64,000 bases of DNA. Origin: Microbacterium flavescens (GTDB lineage Bacteria > Actinomycetota > Actinomycetes > Actinomycetales > Microbacteriaceae). The translations under genes and the position numbers were made by a program. Each line of letters starts with the position of its first letter. Position 1 is the stretch's first letter. The notes under the pieces were generated by a model. The model was not told the origin of the DNA. It made no database searches and was given only the letters and a program-made list of their open reading frames with translations. Positions 43,275 to 53,700 of the stretch are shown piece by piece. The stretch is from NCBI RefSeq assembly GCF_018588945.1, contig NZ_JAFIWA010000002.1, positions 392,585-456,584 of the forward strand, given 5' to 3'.

Positions 43275-44819
43275 ATGACCCGCATTGGCATCGTCGCCGA
43301 AGCGCCCGGAGAGAACCGGGTGGCCGCGACTCCGACCACCGTCCCCAAACTGATCGCGCTCGGCTACGACGTCGTCGTCGAGTCCTCAGCCGGAGCCGCA
43401 TCGTCGTTCCCCGACGCCGCCTACACCGCGGCCGGAGCGACCGTCGTCGACGGCGCGACCGCGTGGGGGTCGCCGATCATCCTCAAGGTGAACGCGCCGA
43501 GCCCCGCCGAGATCGACCGCCTCGCCGACGGAGCCACGATCGTCGCCACGCTCAGCCCCGCGCTGCGGCCCGACCTCGTCGAGGCGCTGGCGACCCGACA
43601 GATCACGGCGATCGCGCTCGACGCGGTGCCGCGCATCTCACGCGCGCAGTCGATGGACGTGCTCAGCTCGATGGCCAACATCGCCGGCTACCGCGCGGTC
43701 GTCGAGGCGGCGCACGAGTTCGGCCGCTTCTTCACCGGCCAGGTCACGGCGGCGGGCAAGGTTCCGCCGGCGAAGGTGCTCGTCGCGGGCGCCGGCGTCG
43801 CGGGCCTGGCCGCGATCGGCGCGGCGTCGAGCCTCGGCGCCATCGTGCGGGCGACCGACCCCCGCCCCGAGGTCGCCGATCAGGTCGCCTCGATCGGCGG
43901 GGAGTACCTCGAGGTCGTCGTGCCCGACGAGGCCAAAGAGGTCTCGGCCGACGGCTATGCCAAGGCGACGAGCGAGGCGTACGACCGCCGGGCCGCCGAG
44001 ATCTACTCCGAGCAGGCCGCCGACGTCGACATCATCATCACGACCGCGCTGATCCCGGGTCGCCCGGCGCCGCGCCTCATCACAGAAGCGGATGTCGCGA
44101 CCATGCGCCCCGGCAGCGTCGTCGTCGACATGGCCGCGGCGCAGGGCGGCAACGTCGCCGGCTCGGTCGCGGGGGAGCGGGTCGTCACCGACAACGGCGT
44201 CGTCATCCTCGGCTACACCGACCTTCCGGGCCGCCTGCCGCAGCAGGCATCCCAGCTCTTCGCCACCAACCTGGCGAATCTGCTCAAGCTGCTCACGCCC
44301 GCCAAGGACGGGGAGCTCAGCCTCGACTTCGACGACGTCGTGCAGCGAACCGTCACAGTCGTGCAGGACGGCGCGGTCACGTGGCCTCCTCCGCCGGTGC
44401 AGGTCTCGGCCGCGCCCGCGAAGGCTGCGGTGGCCGCAGCACCGCCCGCGCCGAAGAAGACGATGTCGCGCGGAACCAAGACCGGCCTGGTCGTCTCCGG
44501 CATCGCGGCGCTCTTCGCGATCTGCGCGTTCGCGCCGCCACCCCTGCCACAGCACTTCCTCGTGCTGACGCTCGCCGTGGTCGTGGGCTTCTACGTCATC
44601 GGCCACGTCGCCCACGCGCTGCACACGCCGCTCATGAGCGTCACGAACGCGATCTCGGGCATCATCGTCGTCGGCGCCATGGTGCAGATCACCGTGCCCG
44701 ACCTGACGGTGCAGATCCTCGCCGCGATCGCCGTGCTGGTCGCGAGCATCAACATCTTCGGCGGCTTCGCCGTCACGCGGCGCATGCTCGCGATGTTCCA
44801 GAAGGGTGAGACCCGATGA
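43275..44819 (+). CDS. pntA: NAD(P) transhydrogenase subunit alpha
   Basis: The 514-residue protein carries the NAD(H)-binding domain I ([20 protein letters not shown]; Rossmann [18 protein letters not shown] near 172-189; RQ-loop region [12 protein letters not shown]). After a Pro/Ala-rich linker (about 370-395) come four membrane helices of domain II (about 405-510). It couples hydride transfer between NADH and NADP+ to proton flow. ATG 43275 has AGAGGAACG upstream. It overlaps pntB by 4 nt. The fused alpha-1/alpha-2 form is as in E. coli PntA. Confidence 0.93.
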   Translation: MTRIGIVAEAPGENRVAATPTTVPKLIALGYDVVVESSAGAASSFPDAAYTAAGATVVDGATAWGSPIILKVNAPSPAEIDRLADGATIVATLSPALRPDLVEALATRQITAIALDAVPRISRAQSMDVLSSMANIAGYRAVVEAAHEFGRFFTGQVTAAGKVPPAKVLVAGAGVAGLAAIGAASSLGAIVRATDPRPEVADQVASIGGEYLEVVVPDEAKEVSADGYAKATSEAYDRRAAEIYSEQAADVDIIITTALIPGRPAPRLITEADVATMRPGSVVVDMAAAQGGNVAGSVAGERVVTDNGVVILGYTDLPGRLPQQASQLFATNLANLLKLLTPAKDGELSLDFDDVVQRTVTVVQDGAVTWPPPPVQVSAAPAKAAVAAAPPAPKKTMSRGTKTGLVVSGIAALFAICAFAPPPLPQHFLVLTLAVVVGFYVIGHVAHALHTPLMSVTNAISGIIVVGAMVQITVPDLTVQILAAIAVLVASINIFGGFAVTRRMLAMFQKGETR

Positions 44820-46231
44820 GCGCCGTCGCCGGCCAGGTGGCCGGAGCCGCCTACATCGTCGCCGCACTCCTCTTCATCCTCAGCCTCGCCGGGCTCAGCA
44901 AGCACGAGACCAGCCGCCGCGGCGTCACCTACGGCATCGTCGGAATGACGATCGCCCTGCTCGCGACGGTCTGGCTCGTCGCCGCCGACGCGTGGAGCGA
45001 TCCGGCGGCGACGCTCGGCCTCGTCCTCCTGGTGGCGGCTGTTCTCATCGGCGGTGCGATCGGTCTGTGGCGCGCGCGCATCGTCGAAATGACCGGGATG
45101 CCGGAACTCATCGCCCTGCTGCACTCCTTCGTCGGTCTTGCCGCGGTCCTCGTCGGCTGGAACGGCGCGCTGTACGACACCGGCCTCGAAGGGACGCTCG
45201 CCGACATCCACCACGCGGAGGTCTTCATCGGCGTCTTCATCGGCGGCGTGACCTTCACCGGCTCGATCGTCGCGTTCCTCAAGCTGTCGGCCCGCATCTC
45301 GTCGAAGCCGCTGATGCTGCCGGGCAAGAACGTCCTCAACCTCGGGGCGCTCGTGCTCTTCGTGATCCTGACGGTCTGGTACGTCATCACGCCCGAGCTC
45401 TGGCTGCTTGTCGCGGTGACGGCGCTGGCACTCGCACTCGGCTGGCACCTCGTCGCGTCGATCGGCGGCGGCGACATGCCGGTGGTCGTCTCGATGCTCA
45501 ACAGCTACTCGGGCTGGGCCGCCGCGGCCGCGGGCTTCCTGCTCAACAACGACCTCCTCATCGTGACCGGCGCGCTCGTCGGCTCGTCGGGTGCGTACCT
45601 GAGCTACATCATGTGCAAGGCGATGAACCGCTCGTTCCTGTCGGTCATCGCCGGCGGCTTCGGCATCGAGGCGCCGAGCTCGGGCGACGAGGAGTACGGC
45701 GAGCACCGCGAGATCGACGCCGAGAGCGCGGCCGATATGCTCGCCGGAGCGTCGTCCGTCGTCATCACCCCCGGCTACGGCATGGCCGTCGCGCAGGCGC
45801 AGCACGGCGTCGCCGACCTCGTGCACAAGCTGCGCGAACGGGGCGTCGACGTGCGGTTCGGCATCCATCCCGTCGCCGGCCGCCTGCCCGGGCACATGAA
45901 CGTGCTGCTGGCCGAGGCCAAGGTGCCCTACGACATCGTCCTCGAGATGGACGAGATCAACGACGACCTCGCGCGCACCGACGTCGTGCTCGTCATCGGC
46001 GCGAACGACACAGTGAATCCCTCCGCCGCCGAAGACCCGGGCAGCCCGATCGCAGGAATGCCCGTGCTCCGCGTATGGGAAGCCGCGAACGTCATCGTCT
46101 TCAAGCGCTCGATGGCATCGGGATACGCGGGCGTGCAGAACCCGCTCTTCTATCGCGAGAACGCGCAGATGCTCTTCGGCGACGCGAAAGACAAGGTCGA
46201 CGAGATCCTCGGGCAGCTCTCACGCGTGTGA
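44816..46231 (+). CDS. pntB: NAD(P) transhydrogenase subunit beta
   Basis: The 471-residue membrane protein has about nine helices in the first 280 residues ([35 protein letters not shown] at the N-terminus). A C-terminal NADP(H)-binding domain III follows with [37 protein letters not shown] (lid and loop D) and [16 protein letters not shown]. It is the proton-translocating partner of PntA and starts by overlap with pntA. It probably supplies NADPH. The gene ends 20 nt from the convergent lsr2 gene. Confidence 0.94.
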   Translation: MSAVAGQVAGAAYIVAALLFILSLAGLSKHETSRRGVTYGIVGMTIALLATVWLVAADAWSDPAATLGLVLLVAAVLIGGAIGLWRARIVEMTGMPELIALLHSFVGLAAVLVGWNGALYDTGLEGTLADIHHAEVFIGVFIGGVTFTGSIVAFLKLSARISSKPLMLPGKNVLNLGALVLFVILTVWYVITPELWLLVAVTALALALGWHLVASIGGGDMPVVVSMLNSYSGWAAAAAGFLLNNDLLIVTGALVGSSGAYLSYIMCKAMNRSFLSVIAGGFGIEAPSSGDEEYGEHREIDAESAADMLAGASSVVITPGYGMAVAQAQHGVADLVHKLRERGVDVRFGIHPVAGRLPGHMNVLLAEAKVPYDIVLEMDEINDDLARTDVVLVIGANDTVNPSAAEDPGSPIAGMPVLRVWEAANVIVFKRSMASGYAGVQNPLFYRENAQMLFGDAKDKVDEILGQLSRV

Positions 46232-46251
46232 AGGCCGCGAGGCGGCGTGCC

Positions 46252-46608
46252 TCAGTGCGCCGCCTCGTAGGCTTCGAGAACGGATGCCGGCACCCGGCCC
46301 CGCTCCGACACCTGATGGCCGTTCGCCTTGGCCCACTCGCGGATGGCGCCGTAGTCCTGCTGGCCGGTGCGCCGCCGCTTGCGGGCCGCACCACCGCCGT
46401 TGCCGCTGCCGCCGCGGGACGAGCCGACGCTGCGGCCGGCGGCGACGTAGGGGGCGAGGGCGTCGCGGAGCGCCGCGGCGTTCCCCTCGGTGAGGTCGAT
46501 CTCGTAGGCGACGCCGTCGAGGGAGAAAAGGACGGTCTCACCCTCTCCGATTTCGAGGACGGAGCCGTCGAGGTCGTCGACGAGCTGATGCACAATTCTG
46601 CGAGCCAT
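46252..46608 (-). CDS. lsr2: Nucleoid-associated protein Lsr2
   Basis: The 118-residue protein has the Lsr2 N-terminal dimerisation strands (MARRIVHQLVDDLDGS... VLFSLDGVAYEIDLTE) and C-terminal DNA-binding domain IREWAKANGHQVSERGRVPASVLEAY, with the RGR-type hook that inserts into AT-rich minor grooves. It is an H-NS-like silencer of foreign and AT-rich DNA in Actinobacteria. Here it may also silence the island genes. The start at 46608 is set by homology. Confidence 0.95.
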   Translation of the reverse strand: MARRIVHQLVDDLDGSVLEIGEGETVLFSLDGVAYEIDLTEGNAAALRDALAPYVAAGRSVGSSRGGSGNGGGAARKRRRTGQQDYGAIREWAKANGHQVSERGRVPASVLEAYEAAH

Positions 46609-46710
46609 GAAAAGCACAGTACGCGCGATTGTCGCCGAATGGGCGCGGATATTCGGATGGTGTATAAGCCGGGTCTGTGAATTCAGGCAGAGGGTATTGC
46701 GTCGGGAGAC

Positions 46711-46853
46711 GCGTTTCGTCTCGCTTCGCTCGCTCAACGACCTGGGGGTCGGGTCGGGGAGACGCGTTTCGTCTCGCTTCGCTCGCTCAACGACCTGTGG
46801 GCTCGGCTTTGCGGGTCGTTGAGCGAGGGAGCGGAGCGACCGAGACGAAACGC
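46711..46853. repeat. REP-like family A, three copies
   Basis: Copies at 46711-46742 and 46764-46795 are in direct orientation; one at 46813-46853 is inverted and longer. They fill the gap between lsr2 and the LuxR-type gene and end six bases from the latter's stop codon. Confidence 0.75.
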
Positions 46854-46858
46854 GCAGA

Positions 46859-47737
46859 TCAGGGGAGGAGGCCGGCGCGACGCGCCTTGGCGACCGCGGC
46901 GTGGCGGGTCGAGGCATCCAATTTCGCCATCGCGGACTGCAGGTACGACTTGACCGTTCCCTCGCGCAGGGAAAGAGTCGCGGCGACCTCGGAATTCGTC
47001 GCGCCGAGCGCGGCACACGCGAGCACGTCGATTTCGCGTGGCGAAAGTCGCACGTCGAGTTCGAGCGCCGGCTCTTTATCAGACTGCGACAATGCCGCCA
47101 GGCGCTGCTCGAGACGCGACAGGCGTGCGCGCAGTTCGGGGTCGTCGACTCCGGCGGCGATGCTCCGAAGTTCGGCGTAGGTCTCGCGCAGCTCTTCACG
47201 GGCGGCCGTAGCGAGAGCGGATGCCTCACCCCGCGCCGGCGCGGGCATGACGCTCAGCCGGCGCTGGACCTCTTCGTGGATGCGCAGCTCGGACGACAGC
47301 TCGTCTGCCACGGCGATCGCGGGACGCGCGGCAACTTCGCCGACGGGTGAGGACGACCAGGATCCGCAGTAGATGACGCCGCGCGCCCGCGCGCCGACGA
47401 GCACCGGGACGGCGAAGAGCGTCGAGATGCCCTCGCCGAGCACGGCGCGGTCGTAGTCGTGCGTGATGCTGCGCGATGAGCGGTAGTCGAGTGCGAGACG
47501 CGGGCGCTTCTCAACGAGAGCACGGCCACCGAGCCCGCGGGATGCCTGAACCACGAGACCCTCGAGGCTGCGCGTGCGGGCGCCGACGATGGAGGTGACG
47601 TGGATCGCGTCGCCCCGCTCGAGGCCGCCGAAGGCGACGGGGAAGTGTGTGCGACGCACGAGATCGGTCACCGCGCGGGCGAGCAGCTGGGTGTCGCCGT
47701 CCGTGCGGTTCGACTGATCGATGCCTGGTGCGCTCAC
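46859..47737 (-). CDS. GAF-LuxR family transcriptional regulator
   Basis: The 292-residue protein has a GAF-like sensor domain (about 15-150: FPVAFGGLERGDAIHVTSIVG... GISTLFAVPVLVGARARGVIYCGSW). A helical linker follows (about 170-215), then a C-terminal LuxR HTH (RLSPREIDVLACAALGATNSEVAATLSL, then VKSYLQSAMAKL), from about 228. This is the layout of RamB/RamA-like regulators of acetate metabolism in Actinobacteria. It diverges from the DUF485/ActP acetate transport genes, so acetate- or carbon-dependent control of that pair is the likely job. GTG start at 47737. Confidence 0.85.
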   Translation of the reverse strand: MSAPGIDQSNRTDGDTQLLARAVTDLVRRTHFPVAFGGLERGDAIHVTSIVGARTRSLEGLVVQASRGLGGRALVEKRPRLALDYRSSRSITHDYDRAVLGEGISTLFAVPVLVGARARGVIYCGSWSSSPVGEVAARPAIAVADELSSELRIHEEVQRRLSVMPAPARGEASALATAAREELRETYAELRSIAAGVDDPELRARLSRLEQRLAALSQSDKEPALELDVRLSPREIDVLACAALGATNSEVAATLSLREGTVKSYLQSAMAKLDASTRHAAVAKARRAGLLP

Positions 47738-47879
47738 GCGCTACCTACTTCCGGGGGTGACGGCGTCCTCGCCGCTTTGCGTAGCGTCGACCCTACCACT
47801 CGGGTAAGCGCTCGTCCCGCCTCCCGAGATACCCCCACCCGGCGCGACGACGCGCCCGTACATGAGGCAAGGAGGCCAC

Positions 47880-48233
47880 ATGTCCGATCCCCGGACAGAC
47901 ACCGCCCCACCCGGCGGAATCGACTACATCGAGGTCGAGGAGTCGCCACGGTTCACCGAGCTCAAGCGCCGGCAGCGCGGGTTCGTGTTCCCGATGGCGA
48001 TCGCGTTCCTCGTCTGGTATTTCGCCTACGTGCTCCTTTCGTCGTTCGCGCCGGAGTTCATGGCGCAGCGGGTGTGGGGTGACATCACGGTCGGGCTGAT
48101 CTTCGGCCTCGGGCAGTTCGTCACGACCTTCGCGATCACGATGACCTACGTCTGGTACGCCAACCGCAAGCTCGACCCCATCGCCGAAGAGATCCGTGAC
48201 GAGCTCGAGGCCCGGCAGGAGGCATCCGTATGA
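47880..48233 (+). CDS. DUF485 membrane protein
   Basis: The 117-residue protein has a DUF485 core with two membrane helices (about 38-60 and 75-98: FPMAIAFLVWYFAYVLLSSF, LIFGLGQFVTTFAITMTYVWYAN), preceded by a short soluble N-terminus (YIEVEESPRFTELKRRQRGF). It is almost always paired with ActP-type acetate permeases, as YjcH is in E. coli. ATG 47880 has AAGGAGG upstream. It overlaps the ActP gene by 4 nt. Confidence 0.88.
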   Translation: MSDPRTDTAPPGGIDYIEVEESPRFTELKRRQRGFVFPMAIAFLVWYFAYVLLSSFAPEFMAQRVWGDITVGLIFGLGQFVTTFAITMTYVWYANRKLDPIAEEIRDELEARQEASV

Positions 48234-49843
48234 ACGAGATCTTCGCGACGATCTCGGCCGCCGTCGACACGGTCGAGAACAACCCCATCCTGAACATCTC
48301 GATCTTCGGGGCGTTCGTGGCGGTGACGCTGTTCATCGTCATCCGCGCCAGCCGCAACAACAAGACCGCGGCCGACTACTACGCCGCTGGGCGCTCGTTC
48401 ACCGGACCGCAGAACGGCTTCGCCATCTCGGGTGACTACCTGTCTGCGGCGTCGTTCCTCGGCATCTGCGGCGCGATCGCGATCAACGGCTACGACGGGT
48501 TCCTCTACTCGATCGGCTTCCTCGTCGCGTGGCTCGTGGCGCTGCTGCTCGTGGCCGAGCTCATGCGCAACACCGGCAAGTTCACGATGGCCGACGTGCT
48601 GTCGTTCCGTCTGAAGGAGCGGCCTGTGCGCATGGCTGCGGCCATCACGACCCTCGCGGTGTGCTTCTTCTATCTGCTGGCGCAGATGGCGGGCGCGGGC
48701 GGGCTGGTCTCGCTGCTGCTCGGCATCACCGAGACGCTCGGACAGTCGATCGTCGTCGCCGTGGTCGGCGTGCTGATGATCGTGTACGTGCTGATCGGCG
48801 GCATGAAGGGCACCACGTGGGTGCAGATCGTCAAGGCGTTCCTGCTCATCGGCGGCGCGCTGGTCATGACGATCTGGGTGCTGGCGATCAACGGGTTCAG
48901 CCTCAACACGCTGCTCGAGAGCGCTGTGGCGGCGTCGCCGCAGGGTGAGGGGATCCTCGGGCCGGGCCTGCAGTACGGCGCGAATCCGTGGGACTTCATC
49001 TCACTTGCCATCGCGCTCGTGCTCGGCACGGCGGGTCTGCCGCACGTGCTGATGCGCTTCTACACGGTGCCGACCGCCAAGGAAGCGCGTCGGTCGGTCG
49101 TGTGGGCGATCTGGCTGATCGGCCTCTTCTACCTGCTGACGCTCGTGCTCGGCTACGGCGCCGGCGCCCTCGTCGGTCCGGAAGCGATCGCGGCGGCACC
49201 CGGCGGTGTCAACTCGGCTGCACCGCTGCTCGCGCTGCACCTCGGCGGTCCGATCCTGCTCGGGTTCATCTCGGCGGTCGCGTTCGCGACGATCCTCGCG
49301 GTCGTCGCCGGGCTCACGATCACCGCGGCGGCCTCGTTCGCGCACGACATCTACGCGAATGTCGTGAAGAAGGGCAACGTGCCGGCCGACGGTGAGGTCA
49401 AGGTCGCCCGTCGCACGGTCGTCGTGATCGGCATCCTGGCGATCATCGGCGGCATCGGCGTGCAGGGTCAGAACGTGGCGTTCCTCGTCGCGCTCGCCTT
49501 CGCCGTGGCGGCGTCGGCGAACCTGCCGACCATCCTGTACTCGCTGTTCTGGCGCAAGTTCACCACGCGTGGGGCGGTGTGGAGTATGTACGGCGGTCTG
49601 GCCGCCGCGATCATCCTCATCTTCCTGTCGCCGGTGTTCTGGGGCACGGAGACGAGCGTCTTCAAGGTGGGCACGGCGATCTGGCCGCTCAACAACCCGG
49701 GCATCGTCTCGATCCCGCTCGGGTTCTTCCTGGGCTGGCTCGGATCGGTCACCTCGTCGAGGGCGGAGGACCGGCGGAAGGCAGCCGAGATGGAAGTGCG
49801 GTCGCTCACCGGCTTCGGTGCTGAGAAGGCTACGCACCACTAA
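48230..49843 (+). CDS. actP: Cation/acetate symporter ActP (SSS family)
   Basis: The 537-residue transporter has about 13 membrane helices and the sodium/solute symporter signature (GRSFTGPQNGFAISGDYLSAASFLGICGAIA near 52-80; ITAAASFAHDIYANVV in the middle). It follows the DUF485 gene and is the usual acetate/glycolate uptake permease. Regulation by the divergent GAF-LuxR protein is likely. A strong hairpin follows the stop. Confidence 0.9.
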   Translation: MNEIFATISAAVDTVENNPILNISIFGAFVAVTLFIVIRASRNNKTAADYYAAGRSFTGPQNGFAISGDYLSAASFLGICGAIAINGYDGFLYSIGFLVAWLVALLLVAELMRNTGKFTMADVLSFRLKERPVRMAAAITTLAVCFFYLLAQMAGAGGLVSLLLGITETLGQSIVVAVVGVLMIVYVLIGGMKGTTWVQIVKAFLLIGGALVMTIWVLAINGFSLNTLLESAVAASPQGEGILGPGLQYGANPWDFISLAIALVLGTAGLPHVLMRFYTVPTAKEARRSVVWAIWLIGLFYLLTLVLGYGAGALVGPEAIAAAPGGVNSAAPLLALHLGGPILLGFISAVAFATILAVVAGLTITAAASFAHDIYANVVKKGNVPADGEVKVARRTVVVIGILAIIGGIGVQGQNVAFLVALAFAVAASANLPTILYSLFWRKFTTRGAVWSMYGGLAAAIILIFLSPVFWGTETSVFKVGTAIWPLNNPGIVSIPLGFFLGWLGSVTSSRAEDRRKAAEMEVRSLTGFGAEKATHH

Positions 49844-49865
49844 CCCCGATTCACCGCGGTGAATC

Positions 49866-49897
49866 GCACGGCCCGGGCGGAGGCGCCCGGGCCGTGC
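49866..49897 (+). terminator. Terminator hairpin, 14-bp perfect stem
   Basis: GCACGGCCCGGGCG (49866-49879) and CGCCCGGGCCGTGC (49884-49897) pair perfectly around GAGG, 22 nt after the actP stop. No U-tract follows, as is common in high-GC Actinobacteria. Confidence 0.75.
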
Positions 49898-50010
49898 TGT
49901 GCGGACGACGGGGAGTGTCCGCGGGTGGGCGACTGCGCGGGCGGCCTACACGCCCGCGGGGGTCGCCTACGTGGTGGGGGTGGGGGTGGGGGTGCGTGGT
50001 TGGGTTGGGG

Positions 50011-50040
50011 CGTTTCGTCTCGCTTCGCTCGCTCAACGAA
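50011..50040. repeat. REP-like family A, single copy
   Basis: CGTTTCGTCTCGCTTCGCTC then GCTCAACGAA. The adjoining CAACGAACCG supplies the end and stop codon of the gene that begins at 50596. Confidence 0.65.
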
Positions 50041-50050
50041 CCGAGGAGCG

Positions 50051-50596
50051 TCAACGAACCGGGACGGCCGGGCGCTCTAGCTCGATCAAGTACTTCTTCA
50101 CGTCGGGACGACCGCCGTACTCGCCGAGCGAGCCGTCGGCGCGCACGACGCGGTGCACGGGGACGACGATCGAGAACGGCGTCGTCGCGCACGCGGTGCC
50201 GACCGCGCGCGCAGCGCGGGGACTGCCGGCCGCGATCGCGACCTCGCCGTACCCGGCCGTCTCGCCATAAGGGATGTCACGCACGGCCTCGAGCGCGTCG
50301 CGGGTGAACCCGCGCACGAGGCGCCAGTCGAGCTCCAGGTCGAACTCGCGCCGGTCGCCGTCGAAGTACTCGTCGAGCTGCGTGATCGCTGCGTCGAAGA
50401 GAGCGGCCGACGGACCATCGGGGGAGTCGTCGGGCATCGGCACGGCCCGCAGCGCAAGGGAGACCCGTTCGATCTCGGCACCGAGGGGGCCGTCGAACGG
50501 GTGAAGGGTCACGATGCCCTCGGCCGTCGTGACGATCAGGATGTCGCCCACGGGGGAGGGATGGACGCGGAAGCGAGGCGGGTCGTGGGGGGTCAT
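50051..50596 (-). CDS. Alkyltransferase-like (O6-methylguanine-DNA methyltransferase family) protein with Val in place of Cys
   Basis: The 181-residue protein has a small N-terminal domain and the alkyltransferase C-terminal core (VRGFTRDALEAVRDIPYGETAGYGEVA, GSPRAARAVGTACATTP). The active site reads VVPVHRVVRADGSLGEYGG: the alkyl-accepting Cys of PCHR is Val in the sequence, so transfer activity is not expected. Known alkyltransferase-like proteins (with PWHR) bind O6-alkylguanine and recruit excision repair; this could act likewise, with Val instead of Trp. ATG 50596. It ends within a REP-A remnant. Confidence 0.85.
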   Translation of the reverse strand: MTPHDPPRFRVHPSPVGDILIVTTAEGIVTLHPFDGPLGAEIERVSLALRAVPMPDDSPDGPSAALFDAAITQLDEYFDGDRREFDLELDWRLVRGFTRDALEAVRDIPYGETAGYGEVAIAAGSPRAARAVGTACATTPFSIVVPVHRVVRADGSLGEYGGRPDVKKYLIELERPAVPVR

Positions 50597-50791
50597 GGGA
50601 CCATCCTGGCCCCGCCCCATCGAACCCGCGATCGACGGAAACCAGGCGTGTACAACCCCGCCCGGATTCCGGGTGGGGAGGAACGGCTGGTCACCCGGCG
50701 TGTCCAATACCGCGAAACTCGGCTCCGCTGCAAGAGGCATCCGGAAGCGACGCTTAGTGTGGCTCGTGTGTGGCGAGCAGAAGGCAGCGTC

Positions 50792-53700
50792 GTGGCCGGC
50801 GCAGAAGACGCCGTGTCCGGCAGCGTCGTGACGCCGGGCGATCTCGGCCTCGCCGAGCCCGACGTCGTGGTGGCGCACATCGCCGATCCCGAGCGCGAGC
50901 GCCTGCGGGTGCAGTCGGCCGACCTCGGCGGGCGCTCCACGCTCCTGCACTTCACCGACACGGGCGACTCGTCCATCGAGATCACCAAGGCGCATCCGGG
51001 CAGCCTGCCGCAGTTCATCACGGGCCGCTCCACGCTTCTCTCCAACCTCTTCCGCGACGAGGTCGCCCGGCGCAACGCGCGCCTGGCCGCCGAGCGGATC
51101 ACCGCGAAGAACACGGAGCTGCGCACCACGCGCGGGCTCGAGCCGGTGCATCTTGCGGTGGGCCTCGCGAACTGGCGCATCGGCAGCCTGGAGTGCTCCG
51201 CTCCGGTGCTGCTGCGACCGCTCGCCATCCGTCGCCACCACTCCGACTTCGAGCTCAAGCTGCACGGCTCGTTCATCGTCAACCCCGAGCTCGTCCGGGC
51301 GATGCTCACGCACTTCGGCATCGAGCTCGACGGCGCCGGTCTCGCCGCCCTCGCGTACGAGGGCGGCGTCTTCAAGCCGCAGCCGGTGATCGACCACCTG
51401 CGCGCGCTCACGTCGTGGATCGAGTCCTACGTCGTCAAGCCCCGCCTACTCGTGTCGAGCTTCGCCGATGTCGGCGATGCGATGGCACGGGATGCGGCAG
51501 ACCTCGACCACCCGGTTCTCAATGCGCTCGCCGGCCATCCTTCCGATCGCGAGGCGCTCACGCTGCGCCGCGACGCGGTCGCCCCGACGAGCCCCGACGA
51601 GCGACCGCCCGCGGCCGACACCCTGCTGCTCGACGCCGACTCCGAGCAGGAGCGCGTCCTCGCGCGCATCACCGCGGGCCAGTCCCTCGCCGTGCACACG
51701 CTGCCCGGCACCGGCGGCACGCAGACCGTCATCAACGCGGTCGGCGCCCTCGTGCGCGACGGCAAGCGTGTGCTCGTCGTGAGCGCCCGCAGCTCGACCC
51801 TCGACGGCATCCGCCACCGCCTCGCCGGCATCGGCCTGCCCGGCCTCGCCGTGTCGCCGCGCAAACTTCAGCGCGACCTCATCCGCGCCATCGGCCGCAA
51901 CGAGAAGGCCGAGCCGCCGAAGATCGCCGACATCGACGACGCCCTCGTGCGGCTTCGTGGCGTGCTGCGCGACTACCGCGGAGCCGTGACGGCGCAGCAT
52001 CCGTCGCTCTCCGTCTCGGTGCTCGACATCCTGCGCGCTCTCGCGACCCTCGCGGCCCACAACCCCGCCCCCTCGACGGCGGCGCGCTTCGACGCCACGA
52101 CGCTCGAGCGGCTGGCCGACGGCCGCGCCGACGCGGCCGAGAAGCTCGCCGCCGCCGCGCGGCTGGGGGAGTTCCGCTTCGGACCCGACGACTCGCCGTG
52201 GTACGGCGTCTCGTTCGCCAAGCCCGAGCAGGCCCGCGCCGCCCACGCGCTCGCCGGCAAGCTGCACCGCAGCGACGTGCCGAGCCTGCTCGAGCGCGGC
52301 TACGAGATGATCGCGCAGACGCGGATGCGTCCGTTCCAGACGATCGCCGAGCTGGGCGCGTACCTGCGGCTTCTCCAGGGCATCCGCGACTCGCTCGACC
52401 GCTTCAGCCTCACCGTCTTCGAGCGCCCGCTGGGCGAGCTCATCCAGGCCCACGCGGCCCGCCGCGACGCGCCGAACATGAGCGGACCCAACCGCCGCCG
52501 CCTGCGCCGTCTCTCGCGCGAGTACGTGCGCCCGGGCGTGCACGTGCCCGACATGTACGAGGCACTGGTGCGGATTCAGCAGCAGCGCACCGAGTGGCAG
52601 CGGTTCGTCGACTCCGGCGTGACCCCCGAGGTGCCGCTCGGCCTGGCCGACGTCCACGTCGCGTGGGCGCGGGTCGACGCCGAGCTCGCCGAGCTCGACG
52701 GCGTCCTCGGACGCAGCGGGGCCGACCGGCTCGCCACGCTTCCGGTCAAGCACCTCGTGCGCACGCTCGCCGGCCTCGCCGCAGACTCCGACGTGTTCGA
52801 CAACCTCAAGGAGCGCGCGACCCTGCGCACCGAGCTCGCCGGCCTCGGCCTCGAGCCGCTGCTCACCGAGCTGTCGGTGCGCCACGTCCCCGAGGCGCAG
52901 GTCGCCGACGAGCTCGAGTACGCCTGGTGGCAGTCCGCGCTCGAGCTGCTGCTGCGCACCGACCGTGCCGTGCTCGGTGCGAACACCGCCGTGGTCGACC
53001 GCTTGGAGCGCGACTTCCGGCTCGTCGACGAGGCGCATGCCGCGGCATCCGGTCCTCTTCTCGCCTCTCAGCTGGCCACGCAGTGGCGCATCGGCATCGT
53101 CGATCACCCGGCCGAGGCGAGTGAGCTCAAGCGGGCGCTCAAGAACGGCGGCGTCACCGCGGCCGACCTCGTGCACGCGGCCCCGAACCTGTCGCGCGTG
53201 CTGGCGCCGGTGTGGCTGTCGTCGCCGTACGACGTGCCCGCCATTCCGGCGTCTCCCGAGTTCGACGTGGTGATCGTCGCGGATGCCGCGGCCCTGTGCC
53301 TCGCCGAGGCGGCACCCGCTCTTCGGCGCGGCCGGCAGATCGTCGTGTTCGGCGATCCGGTCACGCAGAAGCCCACGCCGTTCCGCGTCGCTGCCGGCAC
53401 GCCCGACGAGAACGAGCAGGAGTCCGAGGAGCCGTTCGACCAGACGAGCGTGTTCGAGCGCCTCGCCGAACTGCTGCCCGTCGAGACCCTGACCCGCAGC
53501 TACCGCGCCGGGGGAGAAGACCTCGCCGAGCTCGTGAACGACGCCTTCTACGGCGGCGAACTGGTGTCGCTGCCGTGGGCGGGTTCATACCTCGGCCGCG
53601 GAAGCCTCGGCGTCGACTACGTCGAGGGCGGCACGGGTGCACCGGATCCGATCACCGGTGCCGTCGAGAGCCCCGACGCCGAGGTCAACCGCGTCGTGAC

